A stretch of DNA of 8,714 nucleotides from Polyangiaceae bacterium. GTDB taxonomy: Bacteria > Myxococcota_A > Polyangia > Polyangiales > Polyangiaceae. Positions 7,965-8,714 of the stretch are shown here, in pieces (positions within the stretch are counted from its first letter, which is position 1; each line of letters begins with the position of its first letter). A program made the translations under genes and the position numbers. The stretch spans positions 1 to 8,714 of the forward strand of contig JAICXU010000090.1 of assembly GCA_025934595.1 (NCBI GenBank). The letters run 5' to 3'. A model generated the notes under the pieces. That model did no database searches. It saw only the letters and a program-made list of their open reading frames with translations, and had not been told where the DNA came from.

Positions 7965-8714
7965 GGTTCGGCCTCCTGCAGCGATCGAACGTACGCGACG
8001 ATCGCGGTGATCTCGTCCGGATCGACGGCGCCCGCATAGGACGGCATTTCGTTCGGATACCCGGCGACCCGATCGGCGTTCGGGTCGAGAATGGACCTCG
8101 CGAGATACGCGTCGTCGACGCGGACGTGTCTACCGTCTTGCATCGTCTGCGTGGACCCATACAGATTTCGCCATGTCGGCCCTGCTTTCCTGGTGCCGTC
8201 CACGGAATGGCACGCGAGGCATTGCCGGCGCGCTGCGACTGCGGCGCCGCGATTCGCGAGCTTCGTGGCGTCGGGAACGTGGCTGCGGGCCGCACCGGTC
8301 CACGCGTCGTAGTCGGCGCGCGAAAGGACGCGCACGATGCCATGCATGTTCGAATGCGAGATGCCGCAATACTCGGCGCAGAAGATGTCGAAGTCCCCCG
8401 CCATCGTCGCTTGAAACCAGAGCGTGACGTAGCGACCCGGAAGCACGTCCTGCTTCAAGCGAAACGCGGGAACGTAGAAGCTGTGAATCACGTCGCGCGA
8501 CGTCATCACGAGCTTGACCGGCGTATCGATGGGAACCACGAGCAGATCCTGCTCGCTCGTGCCGTCGTCGTATGCGAGCTCCCACATCCATTGCTTCGCG
8601 GTGACGTACACGGTCATCGCGTTCTCCGGCGGCGACTCGATCTGCGCGTATTGCCGAAAGCCGACCACCCAAAACGCCGCAAACAGCACGAAAATAGCGG
8701 TACTGAGCGCGATC
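7961..8714 (-). CDS. ctaC: Cytochrome c oxidase subunit II fused to cytochrome c (partial)
   Basis: Electron-entry subunit of a caa3-type oxidase, anchored in the inner membrane with its CuA and cytochrome c domains in the periplasm. The N-terminus is outside the window: the frame is open to the edge and the first visible residues, IALSTAIFVLFAAFWVVGF, are the second transmembrane helix. Counting from the codon at 8689, KQWMWEL at 32-38 is the aromatic electron-entry region. The CuA ligands are His69 (DVIHSFYVPAF), Cys104 and Cys108 (CAEYC, with Glu106), His112 and Met115. A C-terminal class I cytochrome c domain follows from about 145 to 242, with CLACH (157-161) binding heme c and Met215 in NEMPSY as the probable sixth ligand. 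The domain fusion identifies the caa3 type. The stop overlaps the ctaD GTG start, and the ctaD Shine-Dalgarno lies in its last codons. Confidence 0.98.
7972..7977 (-). promoter_or_regulatory. Shine-Dalgarno of ctaD (AGGAGG)
   Basis: A consensus AGGAGG on the minus strand (7977-7972), inside the end of ctaC, lies seven bases before the GTG start of ctaD. It is the strongest ribosome-binding site seen in the window and fixes the GTG as the start. The main catalytic subunit thus has a strong site of its own, even though it is also coupled to ctaC by a GTGA overlap. Confidence 0.85.

Overview
The window is a GC-rich stretch of bacterial chromosome. It is packed with ordinary housekeeping genes, has almost no intergenic space, and shows no mobile element, CRISPR array, rRNA or tRNA. 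The codon usage (strong preference for G/C-ending codons with CGC, GCG, TCG, GAA), the lipoprotein carrying a 'DAG' plus poly-glycine linker, and the caa3-type oxidase with an A2-type subunit I all fit a Myxococcota (deltaproteobacterial, Polyangia-like) genome. This placement is an inference; no marker here settles the taxonomy.

Layout. The plus strand, 1-5469, carries six genes. They are hemA (glutamyl-tRNA reductase, missing its N-terminus at the window edge), hemC (hydroxymethylbilane synthase), a secreted alpha/beta hydrolase, a PLP-dependent threonine/serine dehydratase, udk (uridine kinase) and a lipoprotein. The lipoprotein has a 12-glycine linker and one thrombospondin type 3 calcium-binding repeat. 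From the hydrolase onward every stop codon overlaps the next start codon (TGATG, ATGA, ATGA), so these four functionally unrelated genes look like one translationally coupled unit. An 89-base gap with a 9-bp inverted repeat separates this unit from hemC.

The minus strand, 8714 down to 5457, carries a cytochrome c oxidase operon in the order ctaC (subunit II fused to cytochrome c, truncated at the window edge), ctaD (subunit I), ctaE (subunit III) and ctaF (subunit IV). The junctions overlap by 4, 8 and 4 bases. The operon ends tail-to-tail with the lipoprotein gene, and the two coding regions overlap by 13 bp.

How the genes work together. HemA and HemC are early steps of C5-pathway tetrapyrrole synthesis. 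The oxidase uses heme a, heme a3 and a covalently attached heme c, so a supply pathway and a major consumer sit within 4 kb, although on opposite strands. Cytochrome c oxidase subunit I has the features of an A2-type heme-copper oxidase: the usual D-channel glutamate is replaced by Ala next to a Tyr-Ser pair. It also has Glu in place of the usual D-channel entry Asp.

I did not find a previously undescribed system here. The most unusual items are the residue pattern of the oxidase proton channels, the uncharacterised TSP3 lipoprotein coupled to udk, the overlapping convergent gene ends, and the inverted repeat directly before the hydrolase start.
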